Shown: positions 34,784-43,397 of the stretch, one piece after another | Numbering within the stretch: position 1 is the stretch's first letter | How the letters are laid out: every line of letters starts with the position of its first letter | DNA from: DASUPK01 sp963833375 | GTDB lineage: Bacteria; Actinomycetota; Thermoleophilia; Solirubrobacterales; 70-9 | DNA length: 61,918 nt | Assembly (NCBI GenBank): GCA_963833375.1 | Contig: CAWHXR010000011.1 | Span: 1 to 61,918, forward strand | Direction: 5' to 3' | The notes under the pieces: model-generated | Seen by the model: only the letters and a program-made list of their open reading frames with translations | Databases searched by the model: none | Told to the model about the DNA's origin: nothing | Translations under genes and position numbers: made by a program

Positions 34784-37084
34784 CTAGCTCCCCGAGCGGG
34801 CGGTGTCGAGCACGACGCGGCGCTCGGCTGCGGCGATCAGGCGCCGGGCCCGGTCGACGGCGTCGATGTTGACCGAGATCGCGTCGATTCCGGCCTCGAC
34901 CAGGAGCTGGGCGTACTCGCGGTGCACGGAGGGCGCCTGGCCGCAGATCGAGGTGGCCAGGCCGAGCTCCTTGGCGCGCGGGATCAGCAGCCGCAGGTAG
35001 TCCGCGACGGCGGGGTCACGCTCGTCGAAGAGCTCGGCGAGCATCTCCGAATCGCGGTCCGCCCCCAGCATCAGCTGGGTCAGGTCGTTCGAGCCGATCG
35101 AGATGCCCTTGATGCCGAGCTTCGCGTAGCGCTCGAGGTGGAAGTAGACCGAGGGCACCTCGGCCATCACCCAGAGCTCGAAGCCCGGGAGGTCGAGCAG
35201 GCCCTCGTCGCGCATCACGTTCCGGCAGGCGGTGAGCTCGCGCGGCGTGCGGACGAAGGGCAGCATCACATGGAAGTTCGTGTGGCCCGCGTCCCAGACC
35301 CGGCGAATCGCGGCCAGCTCGAGCGCGAACAGGTCGGGCTCGCGCATGTAGCGGAGCGCGCCGCGGTAGCCGATCATCGGGTTCGACTCCTCCGGCTCGA
35401 AGCGATCGCCGCCCTCGAGCCCGCGGAACTCGTTCGAGCGGAAGTCGATCGTCCGGTAGGTGATCGGCCGCGGCGCGAATCCCTCCGCGAACTTGGTCAG
35501 CGCCTCGCCCATCCTGGCGACGAACTCCTCGCCCTTGCCCTGCTCGATCAGCAGCCGTGGGTGTCTGCCCTCGAGCGCCTCGATCACCATCAGCTCGGCG
35601 CGCAGGAGGCCGACTCCCTCGACATTGAGCTTCGCCGCACGCTCGATCTGCGAGGGCTCGGAGAGGTTGACGAGTAGCTGAGTGGCGGTGACGGGTGCCC
35701 CGCCCCCTACGGGGGCGGCCCCGTCACCGGCGGCCTCCTCGCCCGCCAGGGCGACCTCGCCCTCGTAGACGGCGCCGTGCGTCGCGTCGACTGTGACCAG
35801 CTCTCCGTCGCGCAGCTTTGAGGTAGCGTCGGCGGCGCCGACGACGCAGGGAATGCCCAGCTCCCGCGAGACGATCGCGGCGTGGCAGGTCATTCCGCCG
35901 GAGTCGGTGATGATCGCCGCGGAGCGTCGCATCAGCGGCACCCAGTCGGGAGCGGTCATGTGGGTGACGAGGACGTCGCCTTCCTTAAGGTCGTTCCCCC
36001 GGCTGAGCTCGGAGATGATCTTCACCCGGCCGTGGTCGACCCCGGGGGCGGCGCCGAGCCCGCGGACGAGCGCCTCGCCCTCGGGCTCCGCGATCGCGGA
36101 GCTGACGTCCCCGCCGGAAGCGGTCACGGGGCGGGACTGGAGCATCCAGGCGCGTCCCTCCTCGTCGAACGCCCACTCGGTGTCCTGGGGAGTGCCGTAA
36201 TGGTTCTCGTCGCGAATCCCGAGCTCGGCCACCACCCGCACCTCGTCATCGCTGAGGACGGGCTGCGTTGACTCCTCGCCGGAGAGCTCGCGCGTACGCG
36301 TGCCTCCGTCGGGAAGCGGCTCGATCACCAGCTCCTTGCGCTTCACGTCGCGCTTGATGATGTGGAGGGTCTCCTTGTCGATCACGTAGCGGTCCGGTGA
36401 CACCTGGCCCGAGACGACCGACTCGCCGAGCCCGAGGGAGCCCTCGATGACGAGGTGATCGCGCTCGCCTGAGGACGGGTCGATGGTGAACATCACGCCC
36501 GCTCGGGTGGAGAGGATCTGAATCTGGACGACGACCGCGATGTCCATGTCCGCCTGGCCGAAGCCCTTCTTCGCGCGGTAGAAGACGGTCCGGGCGCCGA
36601 ACAGCGACGACCAGCAGCGGCGCACGGCTTCGACCACCTCGTCGGGCCCGCGCACGTTCAGGAAGGTCTCGTTCATGCCGGCGAATGAGGCTGCCTCCGT
36701 GTCCTCTGCGGTCGCCGACGAGCGAACGGCCACCGGCGGGTTGTCACGCTTGCCGGCCAGCTCGAGGTAGGCGTTGCGGATCTCGGTCGCGACCTCGTCG
36801 GGGACCGGCTCCGCCTCGACCATCGCGCGGACCTCCTTGGTGGCGACATCGAGCGCGGCGGTGTCGTCCACGTCCACGGAGGAGAGGCGCTCCTCGATGC
36901 GGTCGCGGAGGCCGCCGACATCGCAGAAGAGGGCGTAGGAGGAGGCGCCGACGACGAAGCCGGGGGGGACCGGGAGGCCCGCCGCGGTCATCTCGCCGAG
37001 GTTCGCCCCCTTGCCGCCGGCGTAGTCGACGTCCTGCCTGGACAGGTCCTCGAAGCGGCGGAGCAGAGCGGTCGAGACGGTCAT
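34784..37084 (-). CDS. ppsA: Phosphoenolpyruvate synthase
   Basis: Converts pyruvate, ATP and water to PEP, AMP and phosphate for gluconeogenesis. The 766-residue gene is intact. The N-terminal ATP-grasp domain has GGKGANLGEMTAAGLPVPPG and PPVAVRSSATAEDTEAASFA. The swivelling phosphohistidine domain has SGGMTCHAAIVSRELGIPCV. The C-terminal TIM barrel has ITYRTIDFRSNEFRGLEGG, SIGSNDLTQLMLGADRDSEM and the catalytic Cys in ICGQAPSVH. The length and QxxxLxSRPVT segment favour PpsA over PPDK. It is divergent from pckG, and the WS/DGAT gene follows after 15 bases. Confidence 0.95.
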   Translation of the reverse strand: MTVSTALLRRFEDLSRQDVDYAGGKGANLGEMTAAGLPVPPGFVVGASSYALFCDVGGLRDRIEERLSSVDVDDTAALDVATKEVRAMVEAEPVPDEVATEIRNAYLELAGKRDNPPVAVRSSATAEDTEAASFAGMNETFLNVRGPDEVVEAVRRCWSSLFGARTVFYRAKKGFGQADMDIAVVVQIQILSTRAGVMFTIDPSSGERDHLVIEGSLGLGESVVSGQVSPDRYVIDKETLHIIKRDVKRKELVIEPLPDGGTRTRELSGEESTQPVLSDDEVRVVAELGIRDENHYGTPQDTEWAFDEEGRAWMLQSRPVTASGGDVSSAIAEPEGEALVRGLGAAPGVDHGRVKIISELSRGNDLKEGDVLVTHMTAPDWVPLMRRSAAIITDSGGMTCHAAIVSRELGIPCVVGAADATSKLRDGELVTVDATHGAVYEGEVALAGEEAAGDGAAPVGGGAPVTATQLLVNLSEPSQIERAAKLNVEGVGLLRAELMVIEALEGRHPRLLIEQGKGEEFVARMGEALTKFAEGFAPRPITYRTIDFRSNEFRGLEGGDRFEPEESNPMIGYRGALRYMREPDLFALELAAIRRVWDAGHTNFHVMLPFVRTPRELTACRNVMRDEGLLDLPGFELWVMAEVPSVYFHLERYAKLGIKGISIGSNDLTQLMLGADRDSEMLAELFDERDPAVADYLRLLIPRAKELGLATSICGQAPSVHREYAQLLVEAGIDAISVNIDAVDRARRLIAAAERRVVLDTARSGS

Positions 37085-37471
37085 TGGATCCCCTTCTGGT
37101 CGGTCTGGTGAGTACGTGCACTCTATGCCCGGCAGCTGCCCGCTTCATCCGCGCGGCGCACCGGGATCCGGGGTGGGGAGAACTACTGAGTCGGCCCGGT
37201 GCTGACCCCCGATGGGATCCGGCCGGAGCGTCCGTAGCCTGACGTTCCCGACCGCATCGACAAGGGGAAGAAGGATGCTCACCATGAGCCGTGAGGAGAG
37301 AGCCCGGGTTTGGCTGCGCCGGCTTGGGAAACGCCTGGCCCACGCCCGAATCCCTACCATCCGGCCCGACCCTTCCCTGGATGAGGGGCGTCCGGCGCCG
37401 AACGGTGTGAAAGCATCTCGCGCCCGGCAGGGGAGGGGGACGTCAAATCTACGAAGGAGTTGAGCGCATCA
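37085..37471. promoter_or_regulatory. Divergent promoter region ppsA / pckG
   Basis: 387 bases between two gluconeogenic genes. No strong gene is present. A weak plus-strand frame from ATG 37284 (MSREERARVWLRRLGKRLAH) to 37463 could be a small basic protein with AAGAAGG upstream, but it has no family and its stop sits just before pckG. I give it little weight. I could not identify confident -10/-35 boxes. The GAAGGAG ribosome site of pckG is at 37453-37459. Confidence 0.4.
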
Positions 37472-39277
37472 GTGAGTGAGACAACTGCCACAGAGGCACC
37501 GACCAAGCACGCCAAGCTGCTCTCCTGGGTCGATCAGATGGCCGAGCTGACTCAGGCCGACTCGATCCACTGGTGCGACGGGTCCGCGGAGGAGTACGAC
37601 GAGCTCTGCCAGACCTTGGTCGATGCCGGGACCTTCGAGAAGCTCTCCGACGCGAAGCGCCCCAACTCCTATCTCGCGCGCTCCGACCCCGACGACGTCG
37701 CCAGGGTCGAGGATCGCACCTTCATCTGCTCCGAGCGGGAGGAGGACGCCGGTCCGACCAACAACTGGCACGCGCCCGAGGAGATGCGGGAGATCCTCAC
37801 CGAACTCTTCGGCGGCTCGATGCAGGGCCGCACGATGTACGTGGTGCCCTTCTCGATGGGGCCGATCGGCTCGCCAGTGGCGCAGATCGGCGTCCAGGTG
37901 ACCGACTCGGCCTACGTCGCAGCATCCATGCGGATCATGACCCGGATGGGGGCAAAGGCCCTGGGGGCCCTGGGCGAGGACGGCGGTTTCGTCCCCTGCG
38001 TTCACTCGGTCGGCATGCCGCTCACGCACGGGGAGCACGACGTGGCCTGGCCGTGCAACGAGACGAAGTACATCGTCCACTTCCCCGAGAGCCGCGAGAT
38101 CTGGTCGTTCGGCTCGGGCTATGGCGGCAACGCCCTGCTCGGCAAGAAGTGCCTGGCTCTCCGAATCGCGTCCGTGGTGGCTCGGGATGAGGGCTGGATG
38201 GCCGAGCACATGCTGATCATCAAGCTGACCTCCCCGGAGGGCACCGTCAAGCACCTCGCCGCCGCCTTCCCGTCGGCCTCGGGCAAGACCAACCTCGCGA
38301 TGCTGCCGCCCAGCCTGCCCGGCTGGAAGGTCGAGACGATCGGCGACGACATCGCTTGGGTGCGCTTCGGCGAGGACGGCCGACTCTATGCCGTCAATCC
38401 CGAGGCCGGCTTCTTCGGCGTGGCGCCCGGCACCGGCGTCAAGACCAACCCGAACGCGATGAAGACCGTCGAAGGCGACACGATCTTCACCAACGTCGCC
38501 AAGACCGACGACGGCGACATCTGGTGGGAGGGCATGAGCGACGCGCCCGACCACCTGATCGACTGGAAGGGCCGCGAGTGGACGCCGGAATCCGACGATC
38601 CTGCCGCCCACCCGAATTCGCGCTTCACGGCCTCGGTTATGAATTGCCCGACCTTCGACGAGGCCTGGGACGACCCGGCCGGTGTGCCGATCGACGCCTT
38701 CCTCTTCGGAGGGCGCCGGGCGACCGTCGTGCCGCTGGTCCACGAGGCGTTCGACTGGGAGCACGGCGTCTTCCTGGCGGCGACGATGTCGGTGGAGACG
38801 ACTGCCGCCGCCTCGGGCGCCGTTGGCCAGCTCCGCTTCGACCCGATGGCGATGCTGCCGTTCTGCGGCTACAACATGGCCGACTACTTCAAGCACTGGC
38901 TGGAGATCGGCCGCAAGGGCGACGCTGCGAAGCTGCCGAAGATCTTCGTCGTCAACTGGTTCCGCAAGGACGACAACGGCAATTTCATCTGGCCCGGCTT
39001 CGGCGAGAACATCCGGGTGCTGGAGTGGATCGTCCGCCGCACCGAGGGCGAAGGCGATACCGCCGAGACGGCGATCGGGCTCGTGCCTCCGAGGGACGGC
39101 ATCAATACGGAGGGCCTCGAGATCTCCGACGAGGACATGGAGGCCCTGCTCGAGGTCGATCCCGACGAGGTCCGCCAGCAGCTGCACCAGGTGGAGTCGC
39201 ACCTGGCGCAGTTCGGCCACCGTCTGCCGGACGAGGTCCGGGGCCAGCTGAAGGCGTTGGAGAAGCGGCTCGGCTAG
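37472..39277 (+). CDS. pckG: Phosphoenolpyruvate carboxykinase (GTP)
   Basis: Interconverts oxaloacetate plus GTP with PEP, CO2 and GDP. About 601 residues, intact. GTG 37472 is preferred to TTG 37460, which abuts the ribosome site GAAGGAG. GTP-type signatures: RPNSYLARSDPDDVARVEDR, the P-loop AFPSASGKTNLAML with its hyperreactive-Cys position replaced by Ser, GVAPGTGVKTNPNAMKTVEG and FLFGGRRATVVPLVHEAFDW. The C-terminus ends GQLKALEKRLG. Together with ppsA it controls the PEP-pyruvate-oxaloacetate node. Confidence 0.96.
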   Translation: MSETTATEAPTKHAKLLSWVDQMAELTQADSIHWCDGSAEEYDELCQTLVDAGTFEKLSDAKRPNSYLARSDPDDVARVEDRTFICSEREEDAGPTNNWHAPEEMREILTELFGGSMQGRTMYVVPFSMGPIGSPVAQIGVQVTDSAYVAASMRIMTRMGAKALGALGEDGGFVPCVHSVGMPLTHGEHDVAWPCNETKYIVHFPESREIWSFGSGYGGNALLGKKCLALRIASVVARDEGWMAEHMLIIKLTSPEGTVKHLAAAFPSASGKTNLAMLPPSLPGWKVETIGDDIAWVRFGEDGRLYAVNPEAGFFGVAPGTGVKTNPNAMKTVEGDTIFTNVAKTDDGDIWWEGMSDAPDHLIDWKGREWTPESDDPAAHPNSRFTASVMNCPTFDEAWDDPAGVPIDAFLFGGRRATVVPLVHEAFDWEHGVFLAATMSVETTAAASGAVGQLRFDPMAMLPFCGYNMADYFKHWLEIGRKGDAAKLPKIFVVNWFRKDDNGNFIWPGFGENIRVLEWIVRRTEGEGDTAETAIGLVPPRDGINTEGLEISDEDMEALLEVDPDEVRQQLHQVESHLAQFGHRLPDEVRGQLKALEKRLG

Positions 39278-39544
39278 AGCCGCTCCGGGAGGTGGCTACC
39301 GCCCTTGCGCTTCCGGGCGCTCCTCTTCAGCTTCTTGCAGCCGCGCACCGTCGCTCTTGTCCCGGAACGCCTCGGCGCCCCCACCGCAGTTGACGGTTGG
39401 GTCGCGCTGGCCGTCCTGGGTCACAGGCCCGGCAGCGTTGGAGCGACCGATGCGACCTAAACCGCATAAGTTCCCTGTCGGGTGTGCGGAAAGCGGCCAA
39501 ATGCGCACTATTGGGTGCGTCGCGAGGCATAGAATTGCGCCGCG

Positions 39545-40909
39545 GTGAACGAGGCGGTCAAGTTCCAGCTCCCCGAGGAGGAGATCCCCACCAGCTGGGT
39601 GAACCTGCTCGCGGATCTCCCCGGCGACCCACCGCCCCCGCCGCTCAGCCCGGCCACGGGCGAGCCCGCCGGCCCGGATGACCTCTCGCCCATCTTCCCG
39701 ATGGGCCTGATCGCGCAGGAGGTATCGACCGAGCCGGAGATCGAGATCCCCGAGGAGGTCCGGGACGTCTACCGGCTGTGGCGCCCGACGCCCCTGCTGC
39801 GCGCCAGGGGCCTGGAGCGCGAGCTCGATACCCCGGCGCACATCTACTACAAGTACGAGGGGGTCTCGCCCGCGGGGTCGCACAAGCCCAACACAGCGGT
39901 TCCTCAGGCCTTCTACAACCGCGAAGCGGGGATCAAGAGGATCTCGACGGAGACCGGGGCCGGCCAGTGGGGCTCCGCGATGTCGTTGGCGTGCCAGCTC
40001 TTCGGCCTCCAGTGCGAGGTCTTCATGGTCGGCGTCTCCTATGACCAGAAGCCGTATCGCAAGGCGATGATCGAGACCTGGGGCGGGACGGTGCACCGCA
40101 GTCCCTCGGATCTGACCGAGGCGGGCCGGTCGCAGGCGTCGCACGAGTCCGGGAGCCTGGGGATTGCGATCTCCGAGGCGGTCGAGGTCGCCGCCGGCTC
40201 GGGGGACACCAACTACTCACTCGGCTCGGTGCTCAACCACGTCTGCCTGCACCAGACGGTGATCGGTCAGGAGTCCATCCGGCAGATGGAGCTGGCGGGG
40301 GAGGCCCCAGACGTCGTCATCGGGTGCGTCGGCGGAGGGTCCAACTTCGCGGGAATCGCCTATCCGTTCCTGCGGCAGCGCCTCCGCGAGGGCACGGAGA
40401 CGCGCTTCGTCGGCGCCGAGCCCGCCGCCTGCCCGACCCTCACCCGCGGCCGCTACGCCTACGACTTCGGCGACACCGTCGGCATGACCCCCCTGATGCC
40501 GATGTACACGCTCGGGCACGACTTCGTCCCGCCCCCGGTCCACGCCGGCGGCCTGCGCTACCACGGCGATGCCCCGAGTCTCTGCGCCCTGGTCAAGGAG
40601 GGCCTGGTCGAGGCCAAGGCGATCGCCCAGACGGCGGCCTTCGATGCCGCCGTCCGCTTCGCCCGCTGCGAGGGGATCATCCCGGGGCCCGAGCCCGCTC
40701 ACGCGATCCGCGCGGTGTTCGACGAGGCCGAGGCCGCCAAGCAGGCCGGGGAGGAGAGGGTGATCCTCTTCAACCTCTCGGGACACGGCCACTTCGACAT
40801 GTCCGCCTACGCCGCGTACTTCGCCGGCGAGCTGGACGACCTGGAGCTCTCGGAGGACGAGCTGAACGCCGCGCTCGAGCGCCTCCCTGAGGCGCCCGCG
40901 CTCGCCTGA
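39545..40909 (+). CDS. trpB: TrpB2-type tryptophan synthase beta-like enzyme
   Basis: PLP enzyme of the TrpB2 class, which condenses indole or O-phosphoserine/serine to tryptophan without a dedicated TrpA. 454 residues, longer than TrpB1. The N-terminal extension contains LPEEEIPTSWVNLLADLPGD. The PLP lysine is in GVSPAGSHKPNTAVPQAFYN. Then ISTETGAGQWGSAMSLACQ and the phosphate loop GCVGGGSNFAG. No trpA or other trp gene is in the window. GTG 39545 lies only about 10 bases after the TAGAAT at 39530-39535, so the mRNA may be leaderless. The 267 bases upstream hold nothing I can support. Confidence 0.93.
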   Translation: MNEAVKFQLPEEEIPTSWVNLLADLPGDPPPPPLSPATGEPAGPDDLSPIFPMGLIAQEVSTEPEIEIPEEVRDVYRLWRPTPLLRARGLERELDTPAHIYYKYEGVSPAGSHKPNTAVPQAFYNREAGIKRISTETGAGQWGSAMSLACQLFGLQCEVFMVGVSYDQKPYRKAMIETWGGTVHRSPSDLTEAGRSQASHESGSLGIAISEAVEVAAGSGDTNYSLGSVLNHVCLHQTVIGQESIRQMELAGEAPDVVIGCVGGGSNFAGIAYPFLRQRLREGTETRFVGAEPAACPTLTRGRYAYDFGDTVGMTPLMPMYTLGHDFVPPPVHAGGLRYHGDAPSLCALVKEGLVEAKAIAQTAAFDAAVRFARCEGIIPGPEPAHAIRAVFDEAEAAKQAGEERVILFNLSGHGHFDMSAYAAYFAGELDDLELSEDELNAALERLPEAPALA

Positions 40910-40995
40910 AGCTCAGACGGCTGGCCTACTCGCCGGGCTGTGTCCTGCTCGAGTGCGGGATCGGCACCGGCGGATCGCCTTCCGGAAGGGTTCGC

Positions 40996-42052
40996 TCAAG
41001 CATTCATCTCGTAGGCCTCGGCCAGCTCCGGGTCCTTCTTGGCGAGCATCTCTGCCAGCGTGACCATCACCTTGCACTGCTTCCAGGTGGCGTCGTCCTG
41101 CATCTTGCCGTCGATCATGTGGACCCCGGCGCCGTCCGGGATCGCCTCGAGCACCTTCTTGGCGAACCTGACCTCGTCCGGCGGCGGGGAGAAGACCTTC
41201 TTCGCGATCTCGATCTGCACCGGGTGCAGCGACCAGGCCCCGACGCAGCCGAGCAGGAAGGCGGCGCGGAACTGCGTCTCGCAGCCCTCGACATCCTTGA
41301 TGTCCCCGTAGGGGCCGTAGAACGGCAGGATCCCGGCGGAGGTGCAGGCGTCGACCATGCGGGCGATGGAGTAGTGCCAAGGGTCCTGCTGCGCGGTCGG
41401 CCGCGGGGCCTCCGGGTTGTCGGGGTCGGGGTCCTCGATCACCCGGTAGGCGGGGTGGCCGCCGCCGACGCGGGTGGTCTTCATCCGCCGCGAACGCGGC
41501 GAGGTCGGCGGGGCCGAAGCTCATGCCCTGCATGCGCGGGCTGGCGGTGGCGATCTCCTCGAGGTTGACCACGCCGAGCGAGGTCTCGAGGATCGCGTGG
41601 ATCAGCAGCGGGCGCCGGAGCTTGGCCTTGGCCTCGAGCTGGGCGAGCAGCCGGTCCACGTAGTGGATGTCCCAGGGCCCCTCGACCTTCGGGACCATGA
41701 TCACCTCGAGCACCTCGCCGATCTCGGTGACGAGCTGCGTGATGTCGTCGAGGACCCAGGGGCTCTCGAGCGCGTTGACGCGAGTCCAGAGCTGTGTCTC
41801 GCCGAAGTCGACCTCCTTGCCGACCTCGATCAGGCCGTCGCGGGCCGGGATCTTCTTGTCGACCGGGACGGCGTCCTCGAGGTTGCCGAGCAGGATGTCG
41901 GCCTGCTTGGCCATGTCGGGGACCTTGGCGCGCATCTTCTCGTTGGATGCGTCGAAGAAATGGATCATCCGCGAGGGCTTGAAGGGGATCTCGCGGGGCG
42001 GTTCGGGGGCGTCGATCGCCAGTGGCTTGAAGAAGTCTCTTGGGTTTCTCAT
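40996..42052 (-). CDS. mcl: CitE-family malyl-CoA / methylmalyl-CoA lyase, frameshifted
   Basis: About 351 residues of the HpcH/HpaI/CitE family. Seen: RMIHFFDASNEKMRAKVPDM, ADILLGNLEDAVPVDKK (metal-binding acid), VIMVPKVEGPWDIHYVDRLL, HAILETSLGVVNLEEIATAS and, after a shift near 41480, HYSIARMVDACTSAGILPFY and VGAWSLHPVQIEIAKKVFSP. These blocks fit L-malyl-CoA/beta-methylmalyl-CoA lyase better than citrate lyase beta. In the ethylmalonyl-CoA pathway it cleaves methylmalyl-CoA to glyoxylate and propionyl-CoA. ccr and ecm further along support that role. Confidence 0.85.
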
Positions 42053-42107
42053 GGGGGGAACGCTATCTGGACCGGTCCGGATGAGGCCGTGCGGATAGCC
42101 TCAGCCC

Positions 42108-42554
42108 ATGGCGAAGGTCCGTGAGGCGCTTCCCGCCGAGGTCGAGCGGGTGCTCGGTATGTACGAGTGGCTCTTCGCGCCACCGGGCTCGGTCCCGCCC
42201 CGCTGGGACCCGGAGCAGGCGCGCGCTGCGATCGCGGATGCGATCGTTGACCCGGCCGCCGCGATCTTCGTGGCCGAACACCGCAGCGAGCTGCTCGGGC
42301 TCTGCACGGCATACCTGGACATGAACTCGGTCCGGTTCGGTCCGCGCTGCTGGGTCGAGGATCTGGCGGTGAGCCCCGAGCACCGCTCGCAGGGGGTGGG
42401 GAAGGCCCTGCTTGACGCGGCCAAGGATTGGGCGCGCCGACGGGGCGCCACCCATCTGGAGCTGGACAGCGCCGGGGTCCGCTGGGACGCGCACCGCTTC
42501 TACGAGCGCGAGGACCCCAGCTGGCGCTCGATCAGCTTCGCCTGGGAGCTCTGA
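42108..42554 (+). CDS. GNAT-family N-acetyltransferase
   Basis: 148 residues, intact. The acetyl-CoA binding motif A is CWVEDLAVSPEHRSQGVGKA (RxxGxG/A form RSQGVGKAL), followed by LLDAAKDWARRRGATHLELD and HRFYEREDPSWRSISFAWEL. The substrate amine is unknown. It starts 56 bases from the divergent mcl gene, so they share a promoter region. Confidence 0.88.
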   Translation: MAKVREALPAEVERVLGMYEWLFAPPGSVPPRWDPEQARAAIADAIVDPAAAIFVAEHRSELLGLCTAYLDMNSVRFGPRCWVEDLAVSPEHRSQGVGKALLDAAKDWARRRGATHLELDSAGVRWDAHRFYEREDPSWRSISFAWEL

Positions 42555-42600
42555 GCCCGGGCGGAGCCCGACCTCCGAGGAAGGCTCATTCGAGTTGTTA

Positions 42601-42610
42601 CGATATATCG
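42601..42610. promoter_or_regulatory. Palindrome before the PadR gene
   Basis: CGATATATCG is a perfect 10-bp palindrome in an AT-rich patch (about 42595-42635) unlike the surrounding GC-rich DNA, 33 bases before the PadR start. It is a candidate autoregulatory operator or core promoter. Confidence 0.35.
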
Positions 42611-42642
42611 CGTCAGGTCATGATTCATCGAAGGGAACCGAG

Positions 42643-43155
42643 ATGCAAAGACAGAGAAGCCGCCACGGATATGGGCGGCACGAGATGAGCCGCCGACGGG
42701 TCCACGGCCGTGGCCGCCACCGCGTCCGTCGCGGCGACGTCCGCAGCGCGATCCTGGCGCTGCTCGACGACCGGCCCATGCACGGCTACGAGATGATCCA
42801 GGAGCTCGAGGAGCGCACCGGGGGCCGCTGGCGCCCGAGCGCCGGCTCGGTCTACCCGACGCTCCAGCTGCTCGAGGACGAGGGCCTGGTGACGGCCGAG
42901 GAGATCGATGGCCGGCGCGTCTTCTCGCTCACCGACTCCGGACAGGAGGCGGTCCCGGAGCGAACCGAAGGTCAGCACCCCTGGGAGGAGGGTGACGAGG
43001 ACTCGCCGCGCTTCGCCGTTCGCAGCGAGCTCTTCCGCACCGTCGCCGCCGCCAAGCAGGTGGCGCGCGGTGACGACGACGCCCAGATGGGGAAGGCCGC
43101 GGAGATCCTCAAGGAGGCCCGCCGCAAGCTCTACGGCATCCTCGCCGAGGAGTAG
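42643..43155 (+). CDS. PadR-family transcriptional regulator
   Basis: 170 residues from ATG 42643 with AAGGGAACC upstream. A basic His/Arg-rich tail of about 25 residues (RSRHGYGRHEMSRRRVHGRG) precedes the winged-helix domain: VRSAILALLDDRPMHGYEMI, ERTGGRWRPSAGSVYPTLQL, LEDEGLVTAEEIDGRRVFSL. The second half is a PadR dimerisation helix region (VRSELFRTVAAAKQVARG, AAEILKEARRKLYGILAEE). The ligand and targets are unknown. Between it and the next gene (43156-43397) a weak minus-strand frame exists but I do not call it. Confidence 0.9.
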   Translation: MQRQRSRHGYGRHEMSRRRVHGRGRHRVRRGDVRSAILALLDDRPMHGYEMIQELEERTGGRWRPSAGSVYPTLQLLEDEGLVTAEEIDGRRVFSLTDSGQEAVPERTEGQHPWEEGDEDSPRFAVRSELFRTVAAAKQVARGDDDAQMGKAAEILKEARRKLYGILAEE

Positions 43156-43397
43156 CCAGCCGCGGGGACTGGCGGTCGGGATCGAGCCCCGCCGCCTTCC
43201 GCGCGGCCCGGTCGAGGTGGAACTCGGCCCGCTGGAGCAGCGCGTCCGACGAGCCGATCATCAGCGTGACGAGGTGGCTGCCGCGATCCTTGCCTGCGCC
43301 TTCCATGCCTCGGACCATCGGCTTCGCCATCGATCTGCTGCGCTGCGCCCGGCTATTCTGCGTTCAGGAGGGCCTAACCAACGACTTCAGAGGAGCC

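Noticed and set aside
37284..37463. Small basic ORF upstream of pckG (MSREERARVWLRRLGKRLAH)
   Set aside because: No family, weak ribosome site, and it fills a long divergent promoter region. Kept only as a note in that feature.
39296..39544. Basic Lys-rich minus-strand tail (GCKKLKRSARKRKGG) before trpB2
   Set aside because: Only about 15 residues look protein-like, no start or signal peptide could be joined to it, and the rest of the region gives no consistent frame.
43109..43330. Minus-strand frame with MIGSSDALLQRAEFHLDRAA
   Set aside because: It overlaps the end of the PadR gene and runs into its antisense. There is no family match or ribosome site, so I treated it as spurious despite fairly natural composition.
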